Source: Panicum virgatum (taxonomy: Eukaryota; Streptophyta; Magnoliopsida; Poales; Poaceae). From it: 64,000 nucleotides of DNA. A program made the translations under genes and the position numbers. Where the stretch lies: contig NC_053146.1 of assembly GCF_016808335.1 (NCBI RefSeq), positions 31,535,495 through 31,599,494 on the forward strand, in the 5' to 3' direction. Below the pieces are notes generated by a model. That model was given only the letters and a program-made list of their open reading frames with translations. It ran no database searches and was not told the DNA's origin. This document shows positions 33,986 to 46,623 of this stretch, one piece after another (positions within the stretch are counted from its first letter, which is position 1; each line of letters opens with the position of its first letter).

Positions 33986-34156
33986 ACTGTAACACCCCAA
34001 AAGAAACAGAACAATCCTCTGGGAAATTACCACATGACAGTGCAAACAAAAACAGAGTACGCGGAAGCAACATAAATCATTCAGATAGATTAACAAGATT
34101 GAAACATTTCACAAACTGAATGTGACACCCCGGCCCAGTGCTTAATAGGATTAATA

Positions 34157-34290
34157 GGATACTCATACTAACAAGTTGCAACTTCTTTTCCGGAAGCCGA
34201 TCTCGAAAGAACTCCAAAGTTAAGCGTGCTTGGCCTGGAGCAATTTCGGGATGGGTGACCGACCGGGAACTTCTTCCCGGGTGCGCATGA
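34157..34290 (+). other. 5S rRNA-derived region in Cassandra 5' LTR
   Basis: The 3' half aligns well by eye with plant 5S rRNA, including the internal promoter box A (AGTTAAGCGTGCTTGG, 34218-34233) and the box C core (GGATGGGTGACC, 34249-34260). The 5' half is more diverged. It is not a 5S gene; in Cassandra this region may supply RNA polymerase III promoter function. Confidence 0.9.
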
Positions 34291-34548
34291 GTGAGGACAA
34301 AGTGTGCAGAAAAGACACGTGTTGGTCTGTGAGGACAGTCTATGTCCTAGAAAGCAGCCAGATGTAAGCGGGCCCGGCCTCGGGGAGGTGGGACGTTACA
34401 GAATGGTATCAGAGCCGACTCTCGCGGTTTCACGGGCACGTACGGGCGTAAGTGCGGAGGCATGAGCACAGGCGCGTGGGGGCGCAGATGCCACCGGCAT
34501 GTGCACGGGCGCGTGGCGGGTCAGTGCGCGGGCATCTGGGATGTGCCG

Positions 34549-34650
34549 TTGGCACTGGACGCACGGACGTGGCACAGGGACCGTTGGCACTGGACGCACG
34601 GACGTGGCACATGGGCTGCTGGCACTGGACGTATGGGACGTGGCCAAGAG
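34549..34650 (+). repeat. 35-bp tandem repeat in the Cassandra interior
   Basis: Three units of 35 bp start at 34549, 34584 and 34619, each beginning (T/C)TGGCACTGGACG and containing GACGTGGC. The first two are nearly identical and the third is diverged. Confidence 0.85.
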
Positions 34651-34745
34651 AGGATGTTCCTGGCTTGGGATTGACCAACGAGGACGTCGGTCCCTTAAGG
34701 GGGTGAGCATGTGACACCCCGGCCCAGTGCTTAATAGGATTAATA

Positions 34746-34879
34746 GGATACTCATACTAACAAGTTGCAACTTCTTTTCCGGAAGCCGATCTCGAAAGAA
34801 CTCCAAAGTTAAGCGTGCTTGGCCTGGAGCAATTTCGGGATGGGTGACCGACCGGGAACTTCTTCCCGGGTGCGCATGA
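34746..34879 (+). other. 5S rRNA-derived region in Cassandra 3' LTR
   Basis: The same region in the second LTR, offset by 589 bp. Box A and box C sequences are unchanged. Confidence 0.9.
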
Positions 34880-35404
34880 GTGAGGACAAAGTGCGCAGAA
34901 AAGACATGTGTTGGTCTGTGAGGACAGTCTATGTCCTAGAAAGCAGCCAGATGTAAGCGGGCCCGGCCTCGGGGAGGCGGGACGTTACACTGAACCACAC
35001 GAGAGAATTCTTAACAACATCAAAGGTTCCACATCCAAACATTTTATTATAACTATTTTTTCAACATATATAGGTAACTGTGTGCACACGTGCTGCTACT
35101 CCCATCCAATGCTGCACCGTCCAACTCAAGAACCTGTGGAGGGGGAAACACGTATGAGGTTTATGGAAAAACCTCGACAAGCAAACTGCTTTAACTAAGC
35201 TATTCAAATCACACTTTGATTAAACATCAGATTAATATTTTGAATAAAAGAAGTATCATAAAGAAACAATGCATAACTTCAGGTAGAGATATATAAACAA
35301 GTACTTCGTCAAGATGCTTCAATGCATATACAAATGGTGCAATGCAATGCATGACTTCACTTCTACCCATAAATCCCAAGAAAGGAAGTGAGGGCTGCAA
35401 CCAC

Positions 35405-38400
35405 TGTGGCGGAACCACCCAAAACTACTGGGCCCGGGTGCACTGATCTTCGTTGCTAAGCAACTCTGACCCAATTTGGCACTCACCGGTAGTTCCTCGA
35501 GTGAAGCCTCGATAAAAGCCACGCTATTCCAGGATCAGCAGACAACACTCACACGAAGGTGAGCCCAGAGATTACAACACAAACCATTTCATACATCTCA
35601 GAGTGATTGCAGCGGAAAGAAAAATTTATTACAAACCATGTTCAGACTAGTGAAGTACTACGGAGTTCCAGCTCCTCAAATTATTCAAGTCTCAAAGTTC
35701 AGCGGAAGCATTAAAAGATAACTAACGAAATAACGTGACGCATCGGTAAAGCCCGTACGAATGCGTCACTCAGCGGGAGGGTGATTAGCACCAGCTGAAG
35801 GGCCATCCCACTCAACAGACCAACCCGGAGGCAGAGTGCAAGGCCAAGTAAGACTCGCAAACAGATCTTCAAAGTTAGTACCTGAAAAACAGTGCCACAA
35901 GCAAGGCTGAGTATACTAATACTCAGCAAGACTGACCCGTCTCCGGATATAACATAGTCCGATAGCTAGACATGCAAGCTTTTTGGTTGGTAAGGTTTGT
36001 TTGCCAAAAATGCCGCTAAGTGTTGATCCTTACTTTCAGGTTTTACTTAGCCAGATTCTAGTGGAATTACCCATTCTAAATTTGCAACTAACTCTACTCA
36101 AACATGGTAGAGCAACCATTTAATCAACCAGCAGTATTTTCATCATCGTATTCCACTTGTTACTCTATGTGACCGAAATCATTAAGCAATCTCATGCCGT
36201 GAGAGGCGGACGATTCCGAATCGAATTTCAACCTGGCCAGGGGAACCTAGACCACACGCATGGGGATCGACTTCGCTCCCGCCCACGCTACTTTTCCCCT
36301 TTCTTTCCAGTCCGTGGATCCGGAACACCCTCCCCGACTACAGAGTCCGACCACTCTGCACCCGTACGTCGCGACATAAAAATAAACCCTACTTCTACCA
36401 GGAGGGTGCGAGATCGTTCCACTCGCCGGTCCAATCAGGTACTTAAGCTTACCGATTACCATATTTCTCGGTATGTGGCTAGTACTTTCAAACGCTTAAC
36501 AAAATGAGCCACACACTGCGACCTTAGCCATTTTTGACTACACCAGCGGGGTATCACAACTACACAACCCCGCCTGTTGTCCTTACATTTCAACAGGAAA
36601 TAAAGTCAGTACATTTCCTATTTGCTCGCGAGAGGCAGGGAACCACTCGACTTCTACCGTGCCTATTTAGGATGGCAACTAGTCGATAAAAAGATCCGGT
36701 ATCAAACATAGGTTCCTATGGATCATGCATCTAGGGTTTTCGATCAACGCCTAGAGAACTTAAATGCAGAAAACCAACTGTTACCATACATTAATAAATA
36801 GATAGCAGAATGGTAATTCGGAAAAATAGTGGGATTATGCTCCGGGGCTTGCCTTCTTGGGCACTGTCAGGCAGAAAAACTTCGGGGGCTTGGCCCAGGT
36901 CTTGTGACAAGTTAGTACAGTTCAGATTAACCTCCTGCTCCGCACGAGAGTCCGCGGGCACCAGTTCGTAGTCTCCGTCCGCGAGGTTAACCGTTTCTAT
37001 ATGCAATGCAAGATTTTGAGTTATTCAGGGATACAATTTCTTTCCTTCACGATAAAGTTGTAGTCCACGAAAGTTAATTTAGTGATGATTTCACATTTCA
37101 TTGCATGGGCAATCGTTTATAGAGTAGCAAACATAACTACGGTTATTCATGAATGAGTGGGGTTTTGGGTTTTCATTTTCAATTTCAACACATAGCATGC
37201 TTTCATTATTCCTTAACAACACAACTACTAAAGAGCTAGTGATGAAACACTAAAGTAACTCAGATTCAAACTTGAACATTCGTGGTATAAATTTCAGCAT
37301 CTACCATAGAGCAAAAACCATAACTATTCATGCAAATGGATTACTCTAGTTGCTTCATCTTTTTGTACAGAATGTTCAACATGGGTTCTGGTGCTACAAA
37401 TTTTATGCAAGCAACTTCAAAGCATAAACTCAGTACTGAAATTTTTCCAGATTTTATACACTTATATAGCAGAGGTGATAAAAAGAATAAAAACAGCAAG
37501 CCATTAACAAGGATTAATTCTACAGAAAGTTTTACTAAGGATTTGGTTCTCAAATTTTTACCAGAGACTAGTCCTGAGTTAAACATACTCCAGAAAATTT
37601 TTCAAGATTTAACTCACTATGATAAATTAGTTATTCAGTTAACTTAACATGAGTTTGAATAAATTTCTCAAGATGCATTTGACCAGTATTGCATCTGAAC
37701 TTTTTATCACAGGTAGAACATACTCTAAACAAGATCATGCCCAAAAATAAAGATCAGAAACATTGTAGATTACTCATAACAAAAATAGTAAATCTAGCCC
37801 TAAGATGCTAAGCATGATTATTCGACAAAGCCAAACTCAGTAACTGCAGCTCAAAATTTTTAGACAGGAACACAGAGCTAAAAAGAGACTTCAGAAATAA
37901 ATATGGATTTTTCCGAGCATAAGAACTATATATAAGGAATTAAGTTGATAAGACAAGCATAAATCATGGTATAGAGCAAATGAATTCTAATAAATCTTAA
38001 ATTTAGGTATTAACAGTGTTTTAGTTTTACATGTACGCAGTAAAAATTCCAGGGCAGGTTCATGTGCATATTTTCCAGAATTAAATCGAGAAAGCTAACA
38101 ACAGATTAGAGAATCTTGATTGTTCCAACATGATAACTATTTTGGGTTGGTGTCATTTTTTTACTGTGATACTAAAATTCCATTAGTGATAACATATCCA
38201 AAAATCAAGGTCATTTGATGGGTAGAACTTCATGAACATGCATAAGGTGGTTTTCTTATTCTTTTCCCTAGATTAAATTCGGTTGAGTTTCTGCAAATGT
38301 GAATGTTACAAAATTTGTAGATTTTGTTACAAGCATTCCAGATCAGTTGAGTTTGCATTTTTCTGATTTTTCTGTGATTTGTTTCGCATTTTAGAAGTTC

Positions 38401-39795
38401 ACTGGTATACACTGTAAAACTTGCAGAGACACCCTTGAACGAAAAAAGAAATTACAACCGGGTCCTTCGCCGGCCTTCTCCGCCGTGGCATCTTGCCGGT
38501 GGTGTTCTGCGGTGCAGGGCTTACCGGGGCTGCCACGGGGAGGCGCGTGGGGGAGAAAGGATCGAGGAACACCTACCCTGGTCGACGTTCGAGCGTTTGG
38601 AGCACAGGTTCAAGCTCGTCGGCGTTGATGGCGGGTCGGTTGTTCGGTTCGCCGGCGCTGGAGGCGAAGGAGGGCTCGGGGTAGGGGAACAAGGTGCGCA
38701 CGAGCACCGCGTGAGCTCGTGGATGCTTCTGGGATAGCTGTCGGGCTCGGTCTTCCCCGGAGCTGGCCGGTCCGCGGTGAGCCTGAGCTCGCCGGCGGCG
38801 GCGCAAAAGGGGAACGGCTTCGGGAGGGGGTTTGGATTCGATTCCGCGCGCGTGGAGCTTAACTGGGAGGTGGCGAAGCTGCTGCGGTGGTCAGAGGGGG
38901 CAATGTGGGGCTGGGCTAGCCGGTCCGCGCGAGCTGGATCTCGGCGGCCATGGCGGAGCGGCGGGAGGAGGAAGAAGGGGAAGAAGGGGCGCGACTGTGG
39001 GGTGCTGGGGGTCTTTATAGGCCAAGGAGCTCCTGGGGGAGGAATGCAGTGACTGGGGGCGGTTGATTTGGTCCTGGGTGGCTCGACGGCGAGCGGGCGG
39101 AGGAGGCAGCGGCGCTGCGCCGGCCGGGGTGTCGTGGCGGCTCGGGAGCGGCCTGGGACGCATGTGGGCGTGGGAGGGCGCCAAGGGGCAGGCCAGGTGG
39201 CGTGGAGAGGTTTCCCCGGGTCCATTTGGCCGCGGGCGCGCGGTGGACGAAGTCCACCGGCGGCGTACGGCGGGCGGCGGGCGAAACAGAGCCAGCCGGG
39301 AGAGAGAGATGGAGATGGGGGCTCTTTTGCGATTTCTGAAATTTCCAGGGACCTCTCAGTAAACTAAAATTATCTCCTAATTGGAGGGCTCAAATGGGAA
39401 AGTGTTGAATACCATTTTTGCATAACTTTTCAAGATCTACAACTTTTGTGTTATGCAAATTTTTGTTTGAAACTCACATTTTGAACTATTGGTACATTTA
39501 CATATTTGCACAAAAGGACTTTAGTTTTAATCAGTTTTTGACTTGATTTTGGCTGAAGTTCAACTGAGCACATGTCAATTGAAATACCTCTCATGAGCCA
39601 ACAAAAATTTTGTGCACATTTTTGAATTAAAATTTGAGTAGTTTTTCACTCCTTTCTCTTTTTCCTTTAATTTCTTTTGTATGATTTGTATTTTATTTGG
39701 TCCTTTCTCTTTGAATTAGTTTCCCAAATTTTTCTTTTAACTTTAACTAAGGTGTATTGATTGGATTTAAAGGTATTGACACCTGAGGTGTCACA
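35405..39795 (-). mobile_element. Solo LTR H (reverse)
   Basis: 4391 bp. The minus strand begins TGTGACACCTCAGGTGTCA and ends GGTTCCGCCACA. TSD is ACCAC at 35400-35404 and 39796-39800. There is no internal region. It contains a GC-rich block (about 38440-39320) and AT-rich flanks. Open frames in the GC-rich block lie on both strands and look like composition artefacts. It shares its terminal palindrome layout and 3' end with LTR P. Confidence 0.93.
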
Positions 39796-41569
39796 ACCAC
39801 ATTGCTATATCTCAATGTGCGTTGCTGTACCGGTACTTACCGCACCAATCCAGCTATGGTATCTTCATATGCATATTCAATATGAGAGTGCAAATGTTTG
39901 ATTGCAGTGTATGAACTTCATATACCTTCAAAATTTATAACTCCAAGAGCAATGCCACAAGTGGCTAAACATATAAATCCATAAATAAAGAAAAATTCAG
40001 ATCTTATCTAGCTAGTGTGAGCTTCTAAAATTTAATGGAGACAATTCAAATAACAAAGTTAAAGCGAGTAGACCACATCGCTACGTTTACTTGCCTTCAC
40101 CGAAGATCAAGAACGTGAGCTAAGCACGGTCCGAAGGTGCACCACCTGTTCACTCAGCACCAAAATAAACACACTTCATAATAAATACACATCGAGTAAG
40201 GCAATCCTACACCCGAACCCAACGTTCTCACACAAAACACTCCAAACTAGACATAACAGAAGCACTGCAGCTTATTCTTTTTTTTATACTTAAATCCTTA
40301 TGGACAAAAAATTCTGGTATTTTTTCACATGAATGAAAATTTCAGGACCTACAACTTTCTAGTTATCCAAAAGTTGTGGAAAAATAATAATCGTGGGGTA
40401 AACTTGAGGTGAACCTTAATCTGACAATCTGACAGATCCTGCAGAACAGTCCTATTAAAACAGTCATAACTCAAGCACCAAAATTCATATGAATATGAAC
40501 TTTACCAATCTGGAAAGCTTGTGAAAATATCGATAACTCTTTTAACTACTAGAATGTCCAATTCTGCCATTAAGGTTTCCTATACTTTATGTTAACAGAC
40601 GCTGCCCAGAATTACGAGACTGAAAAACAGTCAGATTCCAACTTTGGTTTCTCCTCATCTTAAATCCGATTGAGGTGTTCTTTGCGGCCACGGAAAGATA
40701 TCAAAGTCGTCTCCAACTCATATAAAGGTTTAATATTTTCTGAGATCAATAAAAACACAAAAAACTGCCAGGAACAAAAACTGCGCAGATTGACAGCGTG
40801 CTGAGAACAGTGACGAGGATAAACCCTTAACCCTAGTCCAAAAGGCATCTAATACTGCTACTCCTATGAACTAAAAACCTCTAAAACCAGAGGGAAATCA
40901 AGTTCTATAGCAGGGGCATGTCTCACTTAGGGTTTCCCTTGAAAAGATCAAAGGCGACGGCGACGGCGATGCCGACGATCCAAACAACGATTCCCCACCG
41001 TTTTCTTGGCGGCGAGGGTCACGGTAACCCTTCGATTTGCCCCCAAGCTGCAGCACACATGAGGGAACCACCATGAACAGCGAGGTAAAGATCCAAATTG
41101 GGGGAAAACAAGGAGAGGAAAGGAATCCCGACCGGTTTTTGGAGAGGAACGACGAGGATCGACTAAGACGTGCCCTAATTTCCCTTCTCTTCTCTTCTCT
41201 TCACTTCTTTTCCTCTTCCCTCTCTTTTCTCGATCTGGTCATGGCAACAAGGGGTGGCGGCACAGGGAGGGGCAAAGGCTTGGGGTTTGAGAGGGGGGAC
41301 GGGCACTGCCCGTACTGTAGCGAGCACTGTTCATGGTCCTGTAGCACGGCCCCGCCCGTCTAGCAACTTAAAGAAATATAACTATTTGATCCGAAGTCCA
41401 AACGCGACATGTAAATAGTCAAATGGAATTTACTCGATGAGCTGTACGCAACCACAGTGTCCATTTTTTCGATTCGAGCAATGGATAAAAAAAGTTAATT
41501 TTGGCTATCAACTTTATGCTTTCCCATGTAGAAAACATATTTTGACCTTTGTCCATTCTGGGTGTTACA

Positions 41570-41898
41570 AGCGATCCGAGAGATCATCCGAGGAACTTTA
41601 TAATTTTCTTTTGAAGAACTTTACAAAACCTCCGGATTGACGGTTGAGCAAAAGAGAAAGAAATATGAGCACTCTATGATATTGTTCTAACTCTCAACCA
41701 CCAAAGATGAGGTGAAGCTATAAGCCCCCCAGAAGTAAGGTAAGAGGTATGAACAAAGGCCAACTTATTCAAAATCAGGGTAAGAAGCATTCTGTTGTGC
41801 CTAAAGTATGAGTTGGAAATTCAACATTGTAGCAACTCCTGATCAACAACATGAGCCAAGTTTTGCTTGTGACGAGCAAAAGGATAGCTTGGGGGTGT
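41570..41898 (+). mobile_element. Element I: 3' end of internal region and polypurine tract
   Basis: Noncoding sequence ending in an agcttgggggtgt-like purine tract directly before LTR I. The body of element I is cut off on the left by element C. The CGAGCAAAAGG...GGGGG arrangement is common before LTRs of Athila-type elements. Confidence 0.7.
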
Positions 41899-43417
41899 TG
41901 TTGATGGTCATTAAGTGCAAAATCTGACCGTCAACTATACTGACAAAAGAAGGAACACCATACCTCTTACTCGCATATTTGTATCACTAACCTAGCTCCA
42001 TAGTTGTTTTGGAGAATTTATGTTTTCAGGAGCACAAATCCGGAATAAGAAGAAAACACGAAGAATACGCAGATGAAGTCGCAGAAGATCGTGTCCTGCG
42101 TAACACAAGCAAAAGAGGCCCACCTGACAGACCAAACCGACCAACCAAGCCCCGGCACCGACCATCTGACATCAGGACCCACCAGAAAGTGTACCAGAGA
42201 AAGACGGTGGCCAGAGGCAGCAAAGTGGGACAGGCACGATCTTATCCTCCTGAAGTCAGTTAGGGAAGTTTCCATATGAGGAGATGGCGGGACCGACCTC
42301 TCCAAGCTATAAAAGGGGCCTCTCCTCTCCCACTCAACACACACCACTTGGAAGCCTCTCTCTCACACTCTCTTGTGACTTGTACTCCTTAGGGTAGTGG
42401 AGCTTGGCTAGTACAACATTTCCTTAGCGAATTCAGTCGTCTCGGGGTCGGCAAGCAATCCTCGGCCATTGGTATGGCTTTGCATTCCAACTATCGTTAT
42501 GCTTTTCATAAAGAGTTTGTTCTTAGCTTGCTTAGCCATGATCTATTCTTCATAAAGTTGTATTAGTTGCTTGCTTAGACCAGATGATCTGGGTAAGGAT
42601 ATCGGTTCGTTGTGCTTTCAGGTTTGCCTTAGCATCTTACCTGTCCATCCGAAGGGTGGGGGACCCGGGGGTGCTAAGGTAGTGACCTCATATGCGGGCA
42701 TGTTGCTTGGGTATGCGGGATCCCTCGGATATGACGGTGCTCCGCGGTTTGACTGGGGTAGAGCGCAGGTGGTGACAGCCCTGTCGGTCCACTGGGAAGC
42801 TGCTTCTTAGTTAGCGTACTCCCTGATGTTCGGGTATCGTGTAGGAGTACATGCAAAGATGAAATGGGACTGGATGTTCTTCAGTGCGGGTCATTCTCCC
42901 TAGTGTGCCTAATTTCCCGGCACCTGTAGCTCTAAGCATATGGCTAACATAATTTCTCTGCTAACATGAATAGTATACTAGGATCTGTTGCCTATGCTCC
43001 CGCTAACCTTAGGTGTACTCCTTTATTCTTTCATTATGAGAGTTGGTTGTTCTGTGTGTGTCACATTGCCCCTGATTATCCTTTATTATCACTTATCCCT
43101 ATATAATCAGTAGTCTGCACCTTACCTCATACTGTTATAGTTATGTAACTAGTAAACATCTTTACACACCACGCCATCCCTTGGGAAAATATAAATAACG
43201 ATACCCTGAATACTTCCGGGTGAAATGCTACAACGGTATATTCGTGCGCTTGTGGATCCTTCTATAATCGTTAAGACATATCACATGATGTTTCATAGCG
43301 TCGTTGCTATGAACCTAACCCGTTCATAGTGATTATGTTATGGAATGCCCATCGGCATTTCTGGCGCCGTTGCTGGGAATTAACCCCTCCAAGTAGCGAT
43401 GTTAAGAAATTCCAACA
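41899..43417 (+). mobile_element. Element I 3' LTR (same family as L, opposite strand)
   Basis: 1519 bp, TGTTGATGGTCA to AAATTCCAACA. It aligns over most of its length with LTR L read on the minus strand. A PBS-like TGGCGCCGTTGCTGGGAA at 43360-43377 lies inside the LTR, about 40 bp before its end, as in L. The flank at 43418-43422 is ATAGC, in element J. Confidence 0.86.
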
Positions 43418-45090
43418 ATAGCTTCAGGACCTCTTTCTTTACTACCTCCCTCATCGCATCATTAAGCCGTCGCTAATGTTCTCTTGATGGCTTATGGTCC
43501 AATTCCATAGGAATGCGATGGGTGCATAAGTTGGGGCTGATCCCCTTCAACTCCTGCAGAGAGTACCCAATGACGGATCGGTACTTCTCCAGGACTGCAA
43601 CGAGCCATCGAGACTCACTCTCTGTCAGCCTATCGCTGATGACGACTGGCGTGGCTCTGTTGTTCTAGACAAAGGCATACTTCAAACCAGGAGGCAGCGC
43701 TTCAGCTTGGGAAGAGAAGGTTGCGGTTTCTCCCCTCCATCGAGGTTACTCTGGCCGTCCGGATCTATTTCCTGGTTGAAGTGAGTGGCATCTTCATCAA
43801 GAGAAGGCTGAGTTTGTCCTTCCTCAACAGTGCACACTGCCTCTTCCAGTGGGTCTTGCTCCGGCCCAGCTTCTGTAATTGTGTTGCATGAAAGCACTAG
43901 GCTGACCGGGATAGTTTCTTTGCCAACCTTAACCACAAGGATAACTCGGTCTCTGTTGGGGTCGACAAGTGGCTCTATTGGCCTTCGGATCAAGACGAAC
44001 TCTTCACCTTCTGGGATATCAAAGATGTGGAAGTTCAGGTAGACCCTGTTGTTTTTCCATCAATATGGGAACAACTCGGAGTATTCCTTGACTTTCCATG
44101 ATCTTGCCGTCGATCCACTTCAGGTGCTTACAAGAGAAAGTCAGGGGTTGCTCGGTTGATATGTGATTTTCCAAAGCTTTGGACATCAGATTCACCGCGA
44201 CCTTTGGATCGTAAAAGATCTCTTGCGGAATGGTGTCCCCAATAGTGCAGAAGAGAATTCTCGGGTTGCAGTAGATCTTGACGATACTATTGCAAGACTC
44301 TGGTCCATTCCTTGCTCATGATCGCAGAAAGACCCTCAATCTGTGATGTGGCTTCATGAATGAACAACTCAGATCTTGAGCATATGCACTTGTGCTCCTT
44401 CGGCATGGTTGAGACATTGCCGAGTTCCATGTACTCCTCTTCTGAGAAGAGGTTGGGTATGAACATAGGCATATCTTTGACGAGTGGCTCATGATCTAGG
44501 GATTTGGGTGGTTCGATGATTTCCTCTGTGTGTGGTGGAGGTGGAGAGGATGCAGCTAATACTTTATGGAGTTGTTGCTTCTCAGTGGGCTGATTTTCTG
44601 GCTCGGGTGGATCGTCGAAGACTTCCGTGTACTAAGTGGAATTAAGGAACCTTGCTAGGATAATCCTTACTTCAGCCACCATCTTGTACATGATAGATCC
44701 CTCGGAGGTGAGATTCATGAAATGTGCACTCCGGATTGAGATCGTATATGAAATGTTGCATAAGCATTTCTTCCTGGATATTGTGAGGTGGTCCGAAAGT
44801 TGCTAGATGCATAAACCGTGCCCACATTGCTCCGAGTGATTCACCATTGTCTTGCTTAAATGAAAGTAGATGCATACGATGTGGGATCACCTTCAAACCT
44901 GGGAAGAAGAATAGGTAAAACTCATCCTTCAACTGAATCCAATCTCCTCCAACTCTCCCTGTTGTCCGGTTGTACCAAATTTTCACATTTCCCATTAGAG
45001 AGAACGGGAAAAGCTTCCACTGTAAGGTGTTTTGGTTCATACCGGGTATGGTGAGGAGAGATTAATTCTCCTAAAATTCTTGTAGGTAAG
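43418..45090 (-). pseudogene. Element J gag-protease-RT start fragment (Athila-type)
   Basis: On the minus strand, a Gag capsid piece (45040-44672: LFPFSLMGNVKIWY, then a FFFPG-like motif and a Q.N.E.L..MW-like stretch) is followed by a decayed region with many stops. The protease end (43993-43682) comes next, and the beginning of RT ends at KKEVLKL where LTR I is inserted. The IPMELDHKP segment just before the RT start matches the Athila/Tat consensus I know. Truncated on both sides by insertions (I on the left, K on the right) and multiply broken. Confidence 0.8.
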
Positions 45091-46623
45091 TGTTGGCACT
45101 CCTTAGCCTAATGAATTACTCCGCAAGCGCATTGATACCGATTGTAGCTTTCACCAGGTGAGTAAGCCTGGGATATCGAATCCAAGGAACGGTAAGCGTC
45201 GACTAGTGGTCTGGAGCGTTTTAGCCGGACCCGCTAAGGAGCAGAGGTATGAGGGTAGAGGGCTTATCTCCAGATAGAATCCTAATTACTAAGATAACTT
45301 GAGAAGCTACTGACTTGATCTGTTTTGGCGGCCTAAGCGAAGGGCTCAGAAAGGGACGAGAAGGGGCCCAACATACTTTTGGCAATCCTACTGCTATGAA
45401 AGCACCCGAACATGGTGGACTACTAGAGACGGACAAGGTTGTCACCACTTGCTGCCTACCACTGCGGTACCGTGGGGTGGAACACAACTCGAGGTAACTA
45501 CCAAGCCTAAGCACCATGCCTAAACTATCAGGTCACTGACTTCCACCTCACGCTAAGGCAAGAAGAAACCCCAAATGGGTAGAAATTGCTATCCACGCAG
45601 ACAAGGGATCCCACAGATCAAAGAGAGCAACTAAGCAAGTAACTTAAGTAAAAAGTAAACTAGCGAGGAACTAAAGATAAGCAAGGAAAACTTACTCGAT
45701 TATAAGATTCCCCCGAGGTGGGTACAAGATGGGGTAAGGTCGAGAGAACTCAACTCCGCCCCTTTAGCCCAGCTTCCGCCAAAGCTCTCACCTCACACTC
45801 TCCCTATTCTACTAAGGATGAAACTGAAATTGTGAGGCACTCAAGCTCCCAAGGTGTGTGTTACAAGTGAGGTGAGGGGGTCCTATTTATAGTGTGCCAA
45901 GGTTGGTTCTCGATGGTTATTTCAGGTAGCGCCGGTTGTAAGCAGTTGTAGAGGCGGTGCTTGATCTTCACGCGAAAGCTGAGCACCAGAGGTGGCAGAG
46001 TGGGCCGGGCAGCCTGGCCTAGGTGGGCTGGCCTGGCCTAGGTCGGCCGGCCTGGCCCTGCCTCCACATGGCACCGCCTTTCTGTTGGACGGTCCTGATC
46101 TCCTCCGGGTGTCGGTTTTTCAGGCGGTTTGATCAACCGACCTCGTCTTGGGCCGGGCGGCCTCCTTGGGGCCAGGCGGCCTGCCTTTGGCGGCCTCTCA
46201 GTCCTCCGTTGCTCTGACACGCTCCTCTCTGGCCATGGATCAATCTTGGATAGGGTGGATGTTGCATACTTGACAATGGCCCAGGTTGGCTTCTCTTTTG
46301 GATATGGGTCCAAGCCTTCTGGGTCCAAGTTGTGTACTTCTGGATTTAGCCCATTGAAATGGCTTGGATTCTCCCTCTATGTGACTTTGGTAAAGTTTCA
46401 TGCCAAGATTCCACCGAAAGTATGCCGGTCGGCCGGATTCGGGCCTTCCGGTCCAAACAGCGTCCGTTTTGGGTCAAATTTGGATATGTTGTTCCTGAAG
46501 TCAAATAAACACCAAAACTTGTGGAACTCATTAGTAATAATGGTTATGGCATGGTTAGGGCCTACATTTCATGAAATCAGGTAGTGCGTTGGCCGCGAAA
46601 ACCATTGTTATCGACCGCCAACA
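45091..46623 (-). mobile_element. Element K 3' LTR (Athila-like)
   Basis: 1533 bp. The minus strand starts TGTTGGCGGTCG at 46623 and ends GAGTGCCAACA at 45091. A polypurine tract precedes it and element J's Gag follows, so it is a 3' LTR at the end of K. The expected TSD is GTAAG (45086-45090); its partner lies beyond the window. It is related to LTRs L and I in termini and length but is clearly a different family. Confidence 0.82.

Larger units (their letters stand above)
32842..33987 (-). other. Element C leader with an LTR-like insert Q
   Basis: Between the Gag ATG and the 5' LTR lie about 1.15 kb without coding potential. The edges (32842-33140 and 33907-33987) read as leader, with a PBS at 33973-33985. 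The middle is insert Q, described separately. Confidence 0.6.
34121..34989 (+). mobile_element. Cassandra-type TRIM element, complete
   Basis: 869 bp with two 280-bp LTRs (34121-34400, 34710-34989), beginning TGTGACACCCC and ending GGACGTTACA. TSD is CTGAA (34116-34120 and 34990-34994). A tRNA-Met PBS (TGGTATCAGAGC, 34404-34415) and a polypurine tract (34695-34709) bound a 309-bp noncoding interior. The LTRs differ at about three positions, so the insertion is young. Each LTR carries a 5S rRNA-derived region, the diagnostic feature of Cassandra. It encodes no protein and depends on other elements. Confidence 0.96.
33988..41569 (-). mobile_element. Element C 5' LTR, split by Cassandra and solo LTR H
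   Basis: The minus-strand LTR starts TGTAACACCCAG at 41569 and ends GGGGTGTTACA at 33988. With Cassandra, H and their TSDs removed it is about 2.31 kb. No ORF of note. The stretch 39801-41569 is AT-rich with a short GC-rich part at 40950-41350. The outer flank at 41570-41574 is AGCGA, in element I; no partner is found at C's broken left end. Confidence 0.82.

Noticed and set aside
34157..34290. A functional 5S rRNA gene.
   Set aside because: The 5' half is too diverged, and it is duplicated in two LTRs with PBS, PPT and TSD, so it is the 5S-derived part of Cassandra.
43360..43377. Taking this PBS-like site as the true end of LTR I, which would make it a 5' LTR followed by an internal region.
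   Set aside because: Comparison with LTR L shows homology continuing about 40 bp past it to CCAACA. The sequence after that belongs to element J's RT.
45091..46623. LTR K as the 5' LTR of element J.
   Set aside because: It is preceded by a polypurine tract and followed directly by mid-Gag sequence of J without a PBS or Gag start, so it is the 3' LTR of a different element inserted in J.
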